A stretch of 64,000 nucleotides of DNA from Terasakiella magnetica (lineage in GTDB: Bacteria; Pseudomonadota; Alphaproteobacteria; Rhodospirillales; Magnetospirillaceae): positions 1 to 64,000 of the forward strand of contig CACVCF010000157.1 in assembly GCA_902729415.1 (NCBI GenBank). Reading direction: 5' to 3'. Below, piece after piece: positions 1 through 16,899 of the stretch. The translations under genes were made by a program, and so were the position numbers. The notes under the pieces are model-generated. The model had not been told where the DNA came from. It did not search any database and was given only the letters and a program-made list of their open reading frames with translations. The stretch's first letter is position 1. Every line of letters starts with the position of its first letter.

Positions 1-148
1 ACCCAGCCGGGCACGGCTCCTCTTCTCCTCAAGCTGACGTATGATCTCTTGCATGAACCGAGGCCTCCGGCGGGCAGACTAATACCGGCCCCGTCTTATG
101 CTTAAAGACCCCATGGGCGCAACAGGAACCCCCCGGAAAAGGGCGGCG

Positions 149-197
149 TTGCGAATGACTTCGCAAGCCGACACTGCAAATCTGCGAATGTTGCGAA
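149..197 (+). promoter_or_regulatory. Putative operator with TTGCGAA half-sites
   Basis: A perfect inverted repeat TTGCGAA-TGAC-TTCGCAA lies at 149-166. Related half-sites follow at 174-180 (CTGCAAA), 182-188 (CTGCGAA) and 191-197 (TTGCGAA), all just upstream of the XRE-family regulator. RamB/ScfR-type regulators are known to bind TTTGCAAA-like sites, so autoregulation is a reasonable inference. No core promoter is obvious. Confidence 0.5.
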
Positions 198-218
198 TGA
201 GGTGGGGGCAGGGTATAT

Positions 219-1652
219 GTGTCGATCATGACCAAGAAGCTTTTCCTCGGATACAAGCTGCGGCGGCTGCGCGAGCAGAAGAAGCTCAGTCAGGCGGCGC
301 TGGCGGTGCTGCTGGAGGTTTCGCCCAGCTATCTCAACCAGATCGAAAATAATCAGCGTCCGCTGACGGTGCCGGTGCTGCTGCGTATCGCCAAGGTGCT
401 GGACGTCGACCTCGCCACCCTGGTCGAGGACGAGGAATCGCGGCTGGTGGCCGATTTGCGCGAAGCCATGAACGATCCGGTGTTCGGCAGCGGCTCCATC
501 GGCCTGTCCGAGCTGCGCAACGCCGCCTCGGCCTCGCCCGAGCTGGCGAAACGGGTGCTGACCCTCTATCAGGCCTTCCGGCAGTTGGACGAACGGCTGC
601 AGTCGCTGACCGAGAATCTGTCCTCGGCCACCGGCGACGAGCGCGGCGGCCACGCCCACTTTCCCTATGAAGAGGTCCGGGACTTCTTCTATTACTGCAA
701 CAACTATTTCGGTAGCCTGGACGAAGCGGCGGAAGCGCTGTTCGAACGCGAGAATTTCCACCTGGGCCAGATGCACACCGATCTGGTGGCCTATCTGGAA
801 AGCCGCCACAATGTCCGGGTCCGCATCGTCGCCGACGAGGAGGCGGGCGGCATGCGCGCCTTCGACCCCGCCAGCGGCTCGCTGTTCTTGTCGGCGCAGC
901 TGTCCATGCCCAGCCGCACCTTCCAACTGGCGCATCAGGTGGCGCTATTGGCCTATCACGAACTGATCGAGGACGTGGTGACGGGGGCCAAGCTGTCGTC
1001 GGACGACGCCCGCTCCATCTGTCGGGTGGGGCTGGCCAATTACTTCGCCGGTGCCCTGGTGATGCCCTATATGGCCTTTGCTGCCCAGGCCCGCACCCTG
1101 CGCCACGATATCGAGCAGTTGCAAAGCCGCTTCGGTGCCAGCTTCGAACAGGTCAGCCACCGCCTCTCCACCCTGCAACGGCCCGGTGCGCGCGGGGTGC
1201 CGTTCTATTTCGTGCGCGTCGATATGGCGGGCAACATCACCAAACGCCATTCCGCCACCCGCTTTCACTTCACCCGCTTCGGCGGCGCCTGTCCCTTATG
1301 GAACATCCACGAGGCCTTTGCCCAGCCGGGCAAAATCCTGGTGCAGTTGGCCCGCATGCCCGACGGCATCTCCTATATCTGCGTGGCGCGGACGGCGAGC
1401 AAGCGGGGCGGCTCGTTCCTGCGGCCCGACCGCCATTTCGCGGTGGGCCTGGGCTGCGAGACCGCCTATGCCAGCGAGGTGGTCTATGCCGCCGGTCTCG
1501 ACCTGACCCAGGAGCAGGCCGCCGTGCCGATCGGGGTCAATTGCCGCATCTGCGAGCGCGATGACTGCCGCCAGCGTGCCTTTCCCCCCATCGGCAGCCA
1601 TATCAGTGTTGACGAGAACAACCGCAGCTTCGTGCCCTACCTGTTTTCGTGA
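219..1652 (+). CDS. XRE-family regulator, short-chain fatty acyl (ScfR/RamB) type
   Basis: A 477-residue DNA-binding regulator. Residues about 10-65 form a lambda-repressor-like helix-turn-helix (LRRLREQKKLSQAALAV... SPSYLNQIENN). The middle resembles the IrrE/ImmA-like domain of the RamB/ScfR/PrpC family but lacks an HExxH motif (AHQVALLAYHELIED), as is usual in this subfamily. The C-terminal DUF2083 region has the Cys cluster NCRICERDDCRQRAFPP. Relatives control propionate, acetate or glyoxylate-type acyl-CoA metabolism; the target here is unknown because no such enzyme adjoins it. The GTG at 219 sits about 10 bases after a GGGGG run; an ATG at 228 is the alternative start. The gene converges on modC, with the tandem repeat between them. 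Confidence 0.85.
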   Translation: MSIMTKKLFLGYKLRRLREQKKLSQAALAVLLEVSPSYLNQIENNQRPLTVPVLLRIAKVLDVDLATLVEDEESRLVADLREAMNDPVFGSGSIGLSELRNAASASPELAKRVLTLYQAFRQLDERLQSLTENLSSATGDERGGHAHFPYEEVRDFFYYCNNYFGSLDEAAEALFERENFHLGQMHTDLVAYLESRHNVRVRIVADEEAGGMRAFDPASGSLFLSAQLSMPSRTFQLAHQVALLAYHELIEDVVTGAKLSSDDARSICRVGLANYFAGALVMPYMAFAAQARTLRHDIEQLQSRFGASFEQVSHRLSTLQRPGARGVPFYFVRVDMAGNITKRHSATRFHFTRFGGACPLWNIHEAFAQPGKILVQLARMPDGISYICVARTASKRGGSFLRPDRHFAVGLGCETAYASEVVYAAGLDLTQEQAAVPIGVNCRICERDDCRQRAFPPIGSHISVDENNRSFVPYLFS

Positions 1653-1656
1653 GACA

Positions 1657-1949
1657 GCGCGCCTTATGGCGCGGAAGCCTAGGGATGCGGATGCATCCCG
1701 CCCGGCGTTTGAGGGGCCGGATTGATCATCCGACGAGCCGGTCAGGCTCGGAGTTGCGGGCAAAGCCCGGCGCGCCTTATGGCGCGGAAGCCTAGGGATG
1801 CGGATGCATCCCGCCCGGCGTTTGAGGGGCCGGATTGATCATCCGACGAGCCGGTCAGGCTCGGAGTTGCGGGCAAAGCCCGGCGCGCCTTATGGCGCGG
1901 AAGCCTAGGGATGCGGATGCATCCCGCCCGGCGTTTGAGGGGCCGGATT
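1657..1949 (+). repeat. 113-bp tandem repeat with four hairpins, 2.6 copies
   Basis: Copies start at 1657, 1770 and 1883 with an exact 113-base period and look identical. The third is cut off at 1949. Each unit contains short stem-loops: CGCGCC-TTAT-GGCGCG, GGGATGC-GGAT-GCATCCC, CGAGCC-GGTCA-GGCTCG and CGGGC-AAA-GCCCG. A diverged relative in the same orientation lies at 44682-44833 and keeps the stems through compensatory changes. It sits between convergent genes, and its last copy supplies the end of modC. No coding function is apparent. It could be a REP/BIME-like element or a structured RNA repeat. Confidence 0.95.
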
Positions 1950-3074
1950 CATGAGATGAATTCCCTCGGCGCGCAGCGTCAGGGTGACGGTGGAGCCGGG
2001 CTCCAGCCCGTTGCGCTGGACCACATGTACCAGGACCGGCACGGTGATGCGGGCGCCCGACGGGCCGAGGGCGACGGTCATGCGCACGGTCTCGCCCAGG
2101 GACAACAGGTCGCTGACCACGCCGGTGACCGGATTTTCGGCATCGCCACGGGTGGGGCGGTCGCGGCGGTGAAGCAGGACATGCGAGGCCGGAATGCACC
2201 ACGAGACCGCTGTGTCCGGCGCGATATCTCGCTGGAGCCGGGTGTGGAAAACGTGTTCCTGCCAGCCGAGCAGGGTGACGCCCTTGGCTTCGTTATGGCC
2301 CAGCACTACGCCGTCGAAGATATTGCGGATATCGACCAACCGGGCAACGGCGACGCTGGCGGGTCGGGTCTTGACCTCGGTGGGCGTGCCGGTCTGGAGC
2401 GTTCGGCCCCGGTGCAAGATGCACAGCGTATCGGCCAGGATCGAGGCTTCCTCGAGATCGTGGGTGACCAGCAGGGTCGGCATCTTGAGGTCGCGGCGCA
2501 GTTCCGCCAGTTCCATATAGAGGCGCTGGCGGGTGGCGCGGTCCACCGCCGAGAACGGTTCGTCCAGTAACAGCACCCGCGGGTCGCGGGCCAGGGCGCG
2601 GGCCACCGCGACCCGCTGCTGCTGGCCGCCGGACAATGCGGCGGGATGGCGGGCGGCCAGCCCGTCCAGGTGTACCCGCGCCAGCAGGCTCAACGCCCGC
2701 TCCCGGCGCTGGGCCTTGGGCAGATGGCCCATGGCCGCCATGACATTGCCCAGGGCGTCCATATGGGGGAACAAAGCGTAGTTCTGAAACACCATCCCCA
2801 CCGAGCGGTGTTGCGGCGGCCTGGCCAAGCCGGTGGCGGCGTCGAACCAGACTTCGCCGTCGCAACGGACAAACCCCTCCGCCGGGCGGGTCAAGCCCGC
2901 CACCGCGCGCAAGATGGTGGACTTACCGCTGCCCGACGGCCCCACCAGGGCCAGCACCTGCCCGGCCCGGCAGGTGAGATCCACATCCAGGGGGATGGGC
3001 GAGGTTTGGCGCAGGCGGGCTGTCAGCCCGGCCCGTGGGTCAGCGCCGGAGGCGAGCGCGGTTGGTAAGGACAT
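1905..3074 (-). CDS. modC: Molybdate ABC transporter ATP-binding protein ModC
   Basis: The ATPase of the molybdate importer; 389 residues. Walker [10 protein letters not shown] (about 44-52), Q-loop FQNYALF, signature [10 protein letters not shown], Walker B LLLDEP and switch VTHD are all present. The C-terminal third is a Mop/TOBE-like molybdate-binding region ([18 protein letters not shown]). It overlaps modB by 35 bases, so translation is probably coupled. Oddity: the last 14 codons and the stop lie inside the third copy of the tandem repeat, giving a Pro/His-rich tail ([14 protein letters not shown]) that is unlikely to be ancestral. Family assignment is firm; molybdate rather than tungstate or sulfate is inferred from modA and modB. 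Confidence 0.93.
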   Translation of the reverse strand: MSLPTALASGADPRAGLTARLRQTSPIPLDVDLTCRAGQVLALVGPSGSGKSTILRAVAGLTRPAEGFVRCDGEVWFDAATGLARPPQHRSVGMVFQNYALFPHMDALGNVMAAMGHLPKAQRRERALSLLARVHLDGLAARHPAALSGGQQQRVAVARALARDPRVLLLDEPFSAVDRATRQRLYMELAELRRDLKMPTLLVTHDLEEASILADTLCILHRGRTLQTGTPTEVKTRPASVAVARLVDIRNIFDGVVLGHNEAKGVTLLGWQEHVFHTRLQRDIAPDTAVSWCIPASHVLLHRRDRPTRGDAENPVTGVVSDLLSLGETVRMTVALGPSGARITVPVLVHVVQRNGLEPGSTVTLTLRAEGIHLMNPAPQTPGGMHPHP

Positions 3075-3705
3075 AGCTCAATCCGATGGTGACGAAGGAG
3101 ATGATCAGCAGCAGCGCCGCCATCTGACCGGCGGCGGCATCATCGAAGGCCTGCACCCGGTCATAGATGGCGATGGCGATGGTCTTGGTCTCGCCGGGGA
3201 TGCTGCCGCCCACCATGAGCACCACTCCGAATTCACCCAGGGTATGGGTGAAGCTCAGCACCAGGGCGGTGAGAATGCCGGGCCAGGCCAGCGGCAGCTC
3301 GACACGGGCCAGCACCTGCCACCGCGACATGCCGCAGCAGGCGGCGGCTTCGCGCACCTCGCGCGGGATGGCCTCGAAGGCCCGCTGCATGGGCTGGACG
3401 GCGAAGGGCAGATTGACCAGTACCGAGGCCGCCACCAGGCCGCCGAAGCTGAACACCAGCCCTTGACCAAACGTCTGCTCGAACAGCCGTCCAAGGGGTG
3501 AGTGCCCGCCCATGAAGACCAGCAGGTAATAGCCCAGCACCGTCGGCGGCAGCACCAAGGGCAGCGCCAGCAGCGATTCCACCACCCCCTTGCCCCGGAA
3601 CGCGCCCCAGGCCAGCCACCGTCCGCAGACGATGCCGACCGGCAGCAAGATGGCGATGGTCCAGGCGCCGAGGGCGAGAGACAGACGCAGCGCCGACCAA
3701 TCCAT
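3040..3705 (-). CDS. modB: Molybdate ABC transporter permease ModB
   Basis: Inner-membrane permease of the molybdate importer; 221 residues, the usual size for ModB. It has about five hydrophobic segments, beginning with LSLALGAWTIAILLPVGIV, and the cytoplasmic coupling EAA loop (EAAACCGMSRWQVLARVELPL region, near residues 139-160). It starts 3 bases after the modA stop and overlaps modC. It works with ModA (periplasmic capture) and ModC (ATP hydrolysis) to supply molybdenum for molybdopterin enzymes and, in diazotrophs, nitrogenase. Confidence 0.93.
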   Translation of the reverse strand: MDWSALRLSLALGAWTIAILLPVGIVCGRWLAWGAFRGKGVVESLLALPLVLPPTVLGYYLLVFMGGHSPLGRLFEQTFGQGLVFSFGGLVAASVLVNLPFAVQPMQRAFEAIPREVREAAACCGMSRWQVLARVELPLAWPGILTALVLSFTHTLGEFGVVLMVGGSIPGETKTIAIAIYDRVQAFDDAAAGQMAALLLIISFVTIGLSYVLTNRARLRR

Positions 3706-3708
3706 CGC

Positions 3709-4493
3709 CTACCTCTCTTCCGGCAGGATGAAGCCATAGGCCTTGAACACCGCGCGGGCGGCAGGAGACTGAATATAGCCGTAGAACGCCGTGGCGGCCT
3801 CTCCCGCCTTGGTGGTCAGGACCATGCGTTGGTGCAAAGGGGCATGCCAGTCTTCGGGGATCAGCGCCGATTGCCCCAGCGCCGCCACTTTGGGCGACAA
3901 CGCCAGGGACGAGGCGATGATGCCGCCCGCGGCGGCGCCGGTGGTGGCGTAGTGCGCCGCCTGGGAAACGTTTTCGCCCAGGACCAGCTTGTCTTGGATC
4001 TTGTCCCACAATCCGGCGGTTTTCAGGGCCTCGCGGGCGGCGCGGCCATAGGGGGCGTGATCGGGATTGGCGATGGCGAATTTCTTGACCCGTCCGGCGT
4101 CCAGGGCGGCGGCCAGATCCTTCAGCGAGCCGTCGGCTTTCAAGGCCGAGCCCGCCGGAACCATGAGGGCGATGCGGCCGACGGCGTAAAGGACACCCTG
4201 ATCGCGGGTCAGGCCGTCTCGGGCCAGATCAAGGGCATAGCTTTCGTCCGCCGATAAGAACAGCTCGAACGGCGCACCCTCCTTGATCTGGCGGAAGAAC
4301 CCGCCCGAAGAGCCAAACACCAGCTTGACCGATTTGCCGGTCTGCTTGCCAAAGCCCTCGGCCAGTTCGGTCAGGGCGAATTGCAGATCGGCGGCGGCGG
4401 CGATGACGGGAATCTCGGCGGCCACCGCCGCCGGGGGGGGGCGCCCCAGCATGAAGACCAGCGCGCATGCCGCCAAGGCCAGACGGCGTAAGT

Positions 4494-4497
<4 letters not shown>
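3709..4497 (-). CDS. modA: Molybdate-binding periplasmic protein ModA
   Basis: Solute-binding protein of the molybdate importer; 262 residues. The first about 27 residues form a Sec signal peptide (NLRRLALAACALVFMLG... AVAAE). The mature part has the ModA pattern: AAADLQFAL, a Ser-rich oxyanion-binding loop FGSSGGFFRQI, and FELFLSADE. The start codon overlaps the stop of the HD-GYP regulator gene by 4 bases, which places modABC at the end of a signalling operon. Specificity between molybdate, tungstate and related oxyanions cannot be settled from the sequence alone. Confidence 0.9.
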
Positions 4498-5638
<1,141 letters not shown>

Positions 5639-5642
<4 letters not shown>

Positions 5643-6045
5643 GGCAGGGTTGCCTTCAATGCGCGCTCCATGGCCTTCTTGACGGTGGCGATGGAGACCG
5701 GTTTGACCAAATAGCCGCTGACCTTCAACTCCTTGGCGGTCAGCACCGCCTCTTCCCCCGAATCCGAGGTCAGCATCACCACCGGCGTCGCGGCCACGCC
5801 GGGGATGGGCGCCTTGCGCAGATTGCCGACATAGACGAAACCGTCGCCGTCGGGCATGTGAATGTCGCACAGCACCAGATCGGGGCGGATCCTCAGGGTT
5901 TCCGCCAGGGCGGCCTTGACGTCGGCGGCCTCGTAGACATTGCCCTGGGGCATGCCCACCAGGACCAGGATCTGACGGATGGTGGTGCGGATGAAGGCTT
6001 CGTCATCGACGAGAAGAACCTTCAGCCGGCGCAGGTCGATGGTGG

Positions 6046-6049
<4 letters not shown>
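5639..6049 (-). CDS. CheY-like single-domain response regulator
   Basis: A 136-residue stand-alone receiver. The acidic pair is in [10 protein letters not shown], the phosphoacceptor Asp in [14 protein letters not shown], the switch Thr/Ser in VVMLTSDS and the lysine in YLVKPVS. It has no output domain. It overlaps the hybrid kinase upstream and the HD-GYP regulator downstream by 4 bases each, so it is probably a phosphate shuttle or sink within the same phosphorelay. Confidence 0.92.
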
Positions 6050-11999
<5,950 letters not shown>

Positions 12000-12015
<16 letters not shown>

Positions 12016-13565
12016 TCTCGTGCCTCCACCATGCTGTCGCCGTGCTGGTTCCGGCGCAAAATTTCTATGTTCATGGCCAGCAACGCCACCATGTCCTCGA
12101 ATTGCCGGGCGGTCTGGGCGTCGGCAGGCGTCAGCACCGCGATTTCTGCCACTCCCAGGGTCGTGTCATGCAAGATAAGCGGCGCCATCAGCACCGCGCC
12201 CGGACGGGCCGAGCCCAGCCCCGAGCGGATGGTCCACAGGCTGTCGTCGCTGGTGTCGAGTATCTGCCCCCGCCGTTCGACCACGCATTGCCCCAGCAGC
12301 CCTTCACCTGGCGCCAGCCGGGAGGCAACATCGTCGCCACAGGCATAGCTGGACAGCAACGCCATGGAGGCGGGACCGTCGAAGACATAGACGACCCCTT
12401 GCAGGGCTCCCAGGATCTGGTGGGCCTCGGCAAGAAAGATCTGGGCCAGTTCATGGGGAGAACGGCTCCGCTGGAACCGAAGCGCGGCCTCGGCCAGGCG
12501 GGCCTTGCGTCCGGCCTCGGCTTCCTGGGCTTTGGCATAGGCAGCAAGCCGCCGTGTCGCCTCGGTCTGGGTGTGGTGGCTGCGCAGCAGGTTGAGGACC
12601 AGCAGGCCGATCACCAGTATGACCGCACCCGCAGCGGCACCTGCCGCCATGCGCTCGCCCGCCGGGACGGTGCGGTCGAGGTTTTCCATCAGCACCAACG
12701 TCCACTGGCCGAACGGGTCGTTCCACTGCACATTGGCCTCGGCCACGGCATGGGACCGCCCTTCGAAAGTGCGGATACCGTCGTTTACGGCCACCGGCAG
12801 TAAGGTCGGCTCACGATTTTCGAACATGGTACCGAATTGCTTGATTTCGCGGATGGCAGCCAGCCGTTCCGGCGCTGGGGCGCCGTTGAGATTTCCGATC
12901 CACTCGGCCCGGCTGCTGGCGAAGACCACCCCTTGCGGCGACAGCAGCAGGGCGATGTCCGAGGTGTTCTTCAGCACGGCATCGACCGTGCTCAGACCGG
13001 TCCGCGCCACCACGGCGCCGATGACTTCGCTTCCCTTGACGGTCTTGGCGAAAATGGGAGTGGAGAAGTACAGCGCCCGGTCGCCCCGTGCCAGACTGAC
13101 GGCGGCATAGACGTTCTCCTTACCCCGGGCCGCCATCTGGAAATAGGGCCGGAATTTAACGTCCAAACCGGTCGAGGGTTTGGCGCCGCTGTTCCATGAT
13201 GTTTTAATGACGCCATCCTGGCCGATGATGAAAATGCCGTCGGCAGCGTGGGAATGGCCGATATCTTCCAGCATGCCCAATAATTTCGGGGCATTCGGCG
13301 CCGTCTGTCCCAGCGCGTCGCGCTTGATTTCGCCGTCGATCAGGCCCAGCAGCGACAAGGCCCCCATCAGGTTGCCGTTCAGGGTTTGCGACATGATTTC
13401 GATGCCGCGCCGGTCCGCTTCGGTTTCAAGCCGCGACAGCCTTTCGCCGTTGCGGACCTCGCGCACCGCCTCGACGGCCAGTCCGGCCACCATCACCATG
13501 ATCAACACCATTCCCGCCCAGGCCAAGCGGGTGTTTCCGACCACAAATGCCGCAATCCGGTTCAT
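12000..13565 (-). CDS. Membrane sensor protein with double-Cache and GAF domains, no output domain
   Basis: 521 residues. A transmembrane helix at about 12-34 is followed by a periplasmic double-Cache-like region (about 40-300; [22 protein letters not shown]). A second transmembrane helix ([21 protein letters not shown]) leads to a cytoplasmic coiled coil and a GAF-like domain (about 365-510; [11 protein letters not shown]). No kinase, cyclase or methyl-accepting module follows. The GAF motif closely resembles the one in the downstream hybrid kinase, which it overlaps by 16 bases. It is probably an accessory ligand sensor acting with that kinase. Confidence 0.85.
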
Positions 13566-13750
13566 GCCGCTCCGCCCACCTTCGGGCCTTCCCCTTTGCG
13601 CCGGAAAGGCCCCCGACAGCAGGAGTATCTCTTGACCTTTGCCCTATGTCACGGCCTCAAACACTATCATCACGCAACCCATCCGGCGATTTTACGGGTG
13701 ATGAGACGCCTTGGGCGTGAATAGCTCCGTCTCCCGCCCCGTGCGCAAGT

Positions 13751-14452
13751 CTATGCCTCGTAGCGGTAGCCGATGCCGTAGACCGAGTGGATCACCTCGA
13801 CCTCGGGCAGGATGGCCGCGATCTTCTTGCGGATGTTTTTGACGTGGCTGTCGATGATGCGGTCCGAGACGTCCTGGTCCTGAAGATAAGCCAGATCAAG
13901 GATTTGTCCGCGCGAATAGACCCGGCCGGGCCGCGACGCCAACAGCCGCAGCAGCCGGAATTCGGTGGGTGTGAGATCAAGGCGCTGACCGTTGAGGGTG
14001 ATGCGCGCGGCGTCATCGTCGATTTCCAGCCACGGCACGGGGGCGGGGGCGATCTCGCTGCTTCGGCCCGCCCGCCGCAGGACCGTCTGAACCCGCGCCA
14101 CCACTTCCCGCGGGCTGAACGGCTTGCAGACATAGTCGTCGGCCCCGACCTCCAGCCCCAGCAGACGGTCGATTTCGTCAACCCGCGCCGTCACCATGAT
14201 GATCGGCACGGCGGAAAAGGTGCGTACCGCCCGGCAAACCTCCGTGCCATCCAGTCCAGGCAGCATGACGTCCAGCAGCACCAGATCGGGCGGCGATCGG
14301 CGGATGGCCGCCAGGGCTTCCTGACCATTGGTCATGAGGACGGGGGCAAAGCCGGTATGCCGCAGATAGCTGGCCAGGATGTCGGCGATGGTGGGCTCGT
14401 CCTCGACGATCATGATGACGCGCGCCGCTGGATTGGTGACGTCTGGATTCAT
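13751..14452 (-). CDS. OmpR/PhoB-family response regulator
   Basis: 233 residues: receiver (MIVEDEPTIADIL, phosphoacceptor in LVLLDVMLPGLDG, KPFSPREVVARV) followed by a winged-helix DNA-binding domain (about 135-230; LTPTEFRLLRLLASRPG, SHVKNIRKKI, YGIGYRYE). It is BaeR-like in sequence. The start at 14452 overlaps the stop of the upstream kinase gene by 4 bases. An in-frame ATG at 14473 is possible but less likely. It pairs with the kinase at 14449-16314. Confidence 0.92.
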   Translation of the reverse strand: MNPDVTNPAARVIMIVEDEPTIADILASYLRHTGFAPVLMTNGQEALAAIRRSPPDLVLLDVMLPGLDGTEVCRAVRTFSAVPIIMVTARVDEIDRLLGLEVGADDYVCKPFSPREVVARVQTVLRRAGRSSEIAPAPVPWLEIDDDAARITLNGQRLDLTPTEFRLLRLLASRPGRVYSRGQILDLAYLQDQDVSDRIIDSHVKNIRKKIAAILPEVEVIHSVYGIGYRYEA

Positions 14453-16314
14453 GGTGCGCCCGCTGTCAGACATGGAAGGGTGATGGTAATGCCGAGGCCG
14501 CCTTTGACCGAGGCGCGGGCGATGATCTGGCCGCCATGAAGCTCGATGATGCTGCGGCACAGCGCCAGGCCGATCCCGGCCCCGCCCTTGGCGCGCGAGC
14601 GGGACGGATCGACCCGGAAGAACCGGGTGAAGACGTGGGGCAGCATCTCGTCCGGCACCGCTGGTTCGGTATCGTCGAAGTGCAGGGCCAGACTGGCTTG
14701 CTCCACGTCACAGGCGATTTCCAGGATTCCGCCCGCATTGGTGTAGCGCAGGGTGTTCTCCATCAGATTGGCGAAGACCTGGCGCAGCCGTTCGGTATCG
14801 CCTGATATCACCGGTGCGGTCTTCGGCCGCCGCGTCCACCGGACCAGCAGTCCGGCCGTGGCATAGCGGGGGGCGAAATCACAGATCACGTCCTCAAGCA
14901 GACTGATTGGCGCCATCAGATCGAAGTGGCAGTCAAGCTGGCCGACATCGGAGCGGGCAAGGGTGTAAAGGTCGTCCACCAGCCGCGACAACCCCATGGT
15001 CTCGCGGTGCAAAATCCCCAGGGACCGCTCGTCAACCGAAGAAACGCCGTCCTGAAGCGCCTCGATCTGGGCGCGCAGCACGGCGATGGGGGTGCGCAGC
15101 TCGTGCGAGGTATCGGCCATCCATTGGCGCAGCGATTGCGTCATACGTTCGCGTTCGGTCACGCGCAGCCTCTCCTCGGCCACCTTCTGGGCGGTGACGT
15201 CGTTGAAGCGTGCTAGCAAGACGTTGAAGCCGCGGGTGAGATCCCCGACTTCGTCGTGCCGCACCACCGGCACCTGCTGCAGCGGGATCTCGCCTTCGGC
15301 CATGCGGTGAATCAGCCGGGCGGCATCGGTCAACGGCCGCAGAAAGCGTGGCAGCACCAGCAGCAAAATGACCACCACCACTACGGCGACCACCAGACTG
15401 TTGCGCAAGATGAAGGTCCGTACCTGCTCCAGAACGGTGAAGGCCTCGCTGGTCGGGATGCGCGCCACCAGGAACCAGCCGGTTCCAGGGACCGAGGTAA
15501 TGGCGGAAAATTCTTCCACCCCTTGGGCATTGACGGTGATGCCGGTGCCGCGATACCCGGCCATGGCCTGATCATGCAGGAGATTGATTCCTGGCTTGGG
15601 AAGTGGCGCCAGCGTCTTGGCTGGATCGGTGGCGGCGACAAAGATCTTGTCTCGGGGTGAGATCAGTAAGAAGCCCCCGGCCTCGCCGATCCGGGTGTTT
15701 TGCAGCAGGTCGAGAAAGCCGGGCGCTCCCAGGGCGCTGACCCCGGCCAGCACCGCGATGATCTCGCGGTCGGGGGCGAATACCGGGGCCGCCATGATCA
15801 CGATGGGAGTCCCGTCGAGGCGACCGTGCATGGGGGTTCCCATGACCGGAGCATGCTCGTGCCTGATCGCCTGGAACCACTCGGCATCGGTAAAATCCAG
15901 ATTTGGGCGGCCGTCGAGGGGAGGGTATTCGGCAAGGATACCGCGTCCGTCACCGGACACTACCACCAGACCGTTGGAAAATACCGGATAGCTGTCATGA
16001 CGCTCCTTCACCCAGGCGGACAGGCGCGCGGGGTCGTTCAACATCTCGGGCGGCAGATGGGCGGCGAGGCGGGCGAGAAGATCCATCCGGGTACGGATCT
16101 TGCCGCTGATGTCGCCGGCGATATAATCGGCGATGGCCATCTGGTGCGAGGCGTTGAGAGCGGTCAGCCCTTCCTTGAGAAAGGGCAGCAGAAAGACGAC
16201 GCGCATGAACAGGCCCAGCATCACCACGATGATGCCGAATACGACGATCCGCGTGACCACACTGTGATTGTAAGCCTTGATCCATCGGATCATCCAAGAT
16301 GACGCCATGCCCAT
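14449..16314 (-). CDS. Cache-domain sensor histidine kinase
   Basis: 621 residues. Transmembrane helix about 20-45, periplasmic double-Cache-like sensor about 50-295, second helix about 300-322 (LVVAVVVVVILLLVLPRF), HAMP, coiled coil, HisKA (MADTSHELRTPIAVLRAQ, about 405) and HATPase (ANLMENTLRYTN, GGAGIGLALCRSIIELHGG). The middle HATPase box is weakly conserved (FDDTEPAVPDEM instead of DxGxG), though the last G-box is good. The gene runs in an operon with the OmpR-type regulator and lies 39 bases after the hemerythrin gene. Confidence 0.9.
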   Translation of the reverse strand: MGMASSWMIRWIKAYNHSVVTRIVVFGIIVVMLGLFMRVVFLLPFLKEGLTALNASHQMAIADYIAGDISGKIRTRMDLLARLAAHLPPEMLNDPARLSAWVKERHDSYPVFSNGLVVVSGDGRGILAEYPPLDGRPNLDFTDAEWFQAIRHEHAPVMGTPMHGRLDGTPIVIMAAPVFAPDREIIAVLAGVSALGAPGFLDLLQNTRIGEAGGFLLISPRDKIFVAATDPAKTLAPLPKPGINLLHDQAMAGYRGTGITVNAQGVEEFSAITSVPGTGWFLVARIPTSEAFTVLEQVRTFILRNSLVVAVVVVVILLLVLPRFLRPLTDAARLIHRMAEGEIPLQQVPVVRHDEVGDLTRGFNVLLARFNDVTAQKVAEERLRVTERERMTQSLRQWMADTSHELRTPIAVLRAQIEALQDGVSSVDERSLGILHRETMGLSRLVDDLYTLARSDVGQLDCHFDLMAPISLLEDVICDFAPRYATAGLLVRWTRRPKTAPVISGDTERLRQVFANLMENTLRYTNAGGILEIACDVEQASLALHFDDTEPAVPDEMLPHVFTRFFRVDPSRSRAKGGAGIGLALCRSIIELHGGQIIARASVKGGLGITITLPCLTAGAP

Positions 16315-16353
16315 GGGCTTTCCAATCCGCGCGGCTTTCCTTCCCCCTGCATA

Positions 16354-16899
16354 TCATATTGGGGCGCGCACCGTCCCGCTGTCCGGGGCTTGCCGGGATA
16401 TGAGATGATGGCGGATCTCGCGGTCCTCCTCGATGATGTGCTCCAGCACCGAGGTCGCCAGCAGGCGCAGCGCCGTCACCCACTGGCCGTCATGGCCGAT
16501 GGTCTGTGCCGCGCCGATGCGCTCGGCCAGCTGGCGATGGCAGCTCTGATGACCGGCGAGGCCGGGGAAATCGATCTCGCCCAGGATGCGCTCCTCCTCG
16601 GCAAGGTGGCGGTTGAGGTCATCGACAAGATCAAGGAACAGCGCCATCAACGCCGCGGTATCGACGGCGGCGTCGATGCACAGGGCGAGGTCGGAAAAAA
16701 AGGTGAAGAACCGCTTGTGATCGTCGTCGATGGCGGCGTGGCCGACCAGGAAGCTGTCCCGCCACTGGAAGGAATGGAGCAACTCCCGCTCCACCAGGCT
16801 CAAAAGCCGCTCTGGCCGTGTTGAAACACTTCTGCGCCGGGTTTGGCGGGTGAGCCAGATCCTGCTGGGGTCTTCGTCAACCATGGAGGCTTCGATCAT
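16354..16899 (-). CDS. Bacteriohemerythrin
   Basis: 181 residues. A four-helix hemerythrin domain spans about 43-165 with all expected di-iron ligands: DDDHKRFF, HxxxE in HLAEEER, HxxxH in HQSCH and HxxxxD in HIIEED. Hemerythrins bind O2 reversibly and act in O2 storage, delivery or sensing in microaerophiles. The N-terminal 40 residues are basic and unrelated to the domain; an in-frame ATG at 16884 is an alternative start. It is co-directional with the following sensor kinase pair, consistent with a respiratory or oxygen-related signal. Confidence 0.88.
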   Translation of the reverse strand: MIEASMVDEDPSRIWLTRQTRRRSVSTRPERLLSLVERELLHSFQWRDSFLVGHAAIDDDHKRFFTFFSDLALCIDAAVDTAALMALFLDLVDDLNRHLAEEERILGEIDFPGLAGHQSCHRQLAERIGAAQTIGHDGQWVTALRLLATSVLEHIIEEDREIRHHLISRQAPDSGTVRAPI

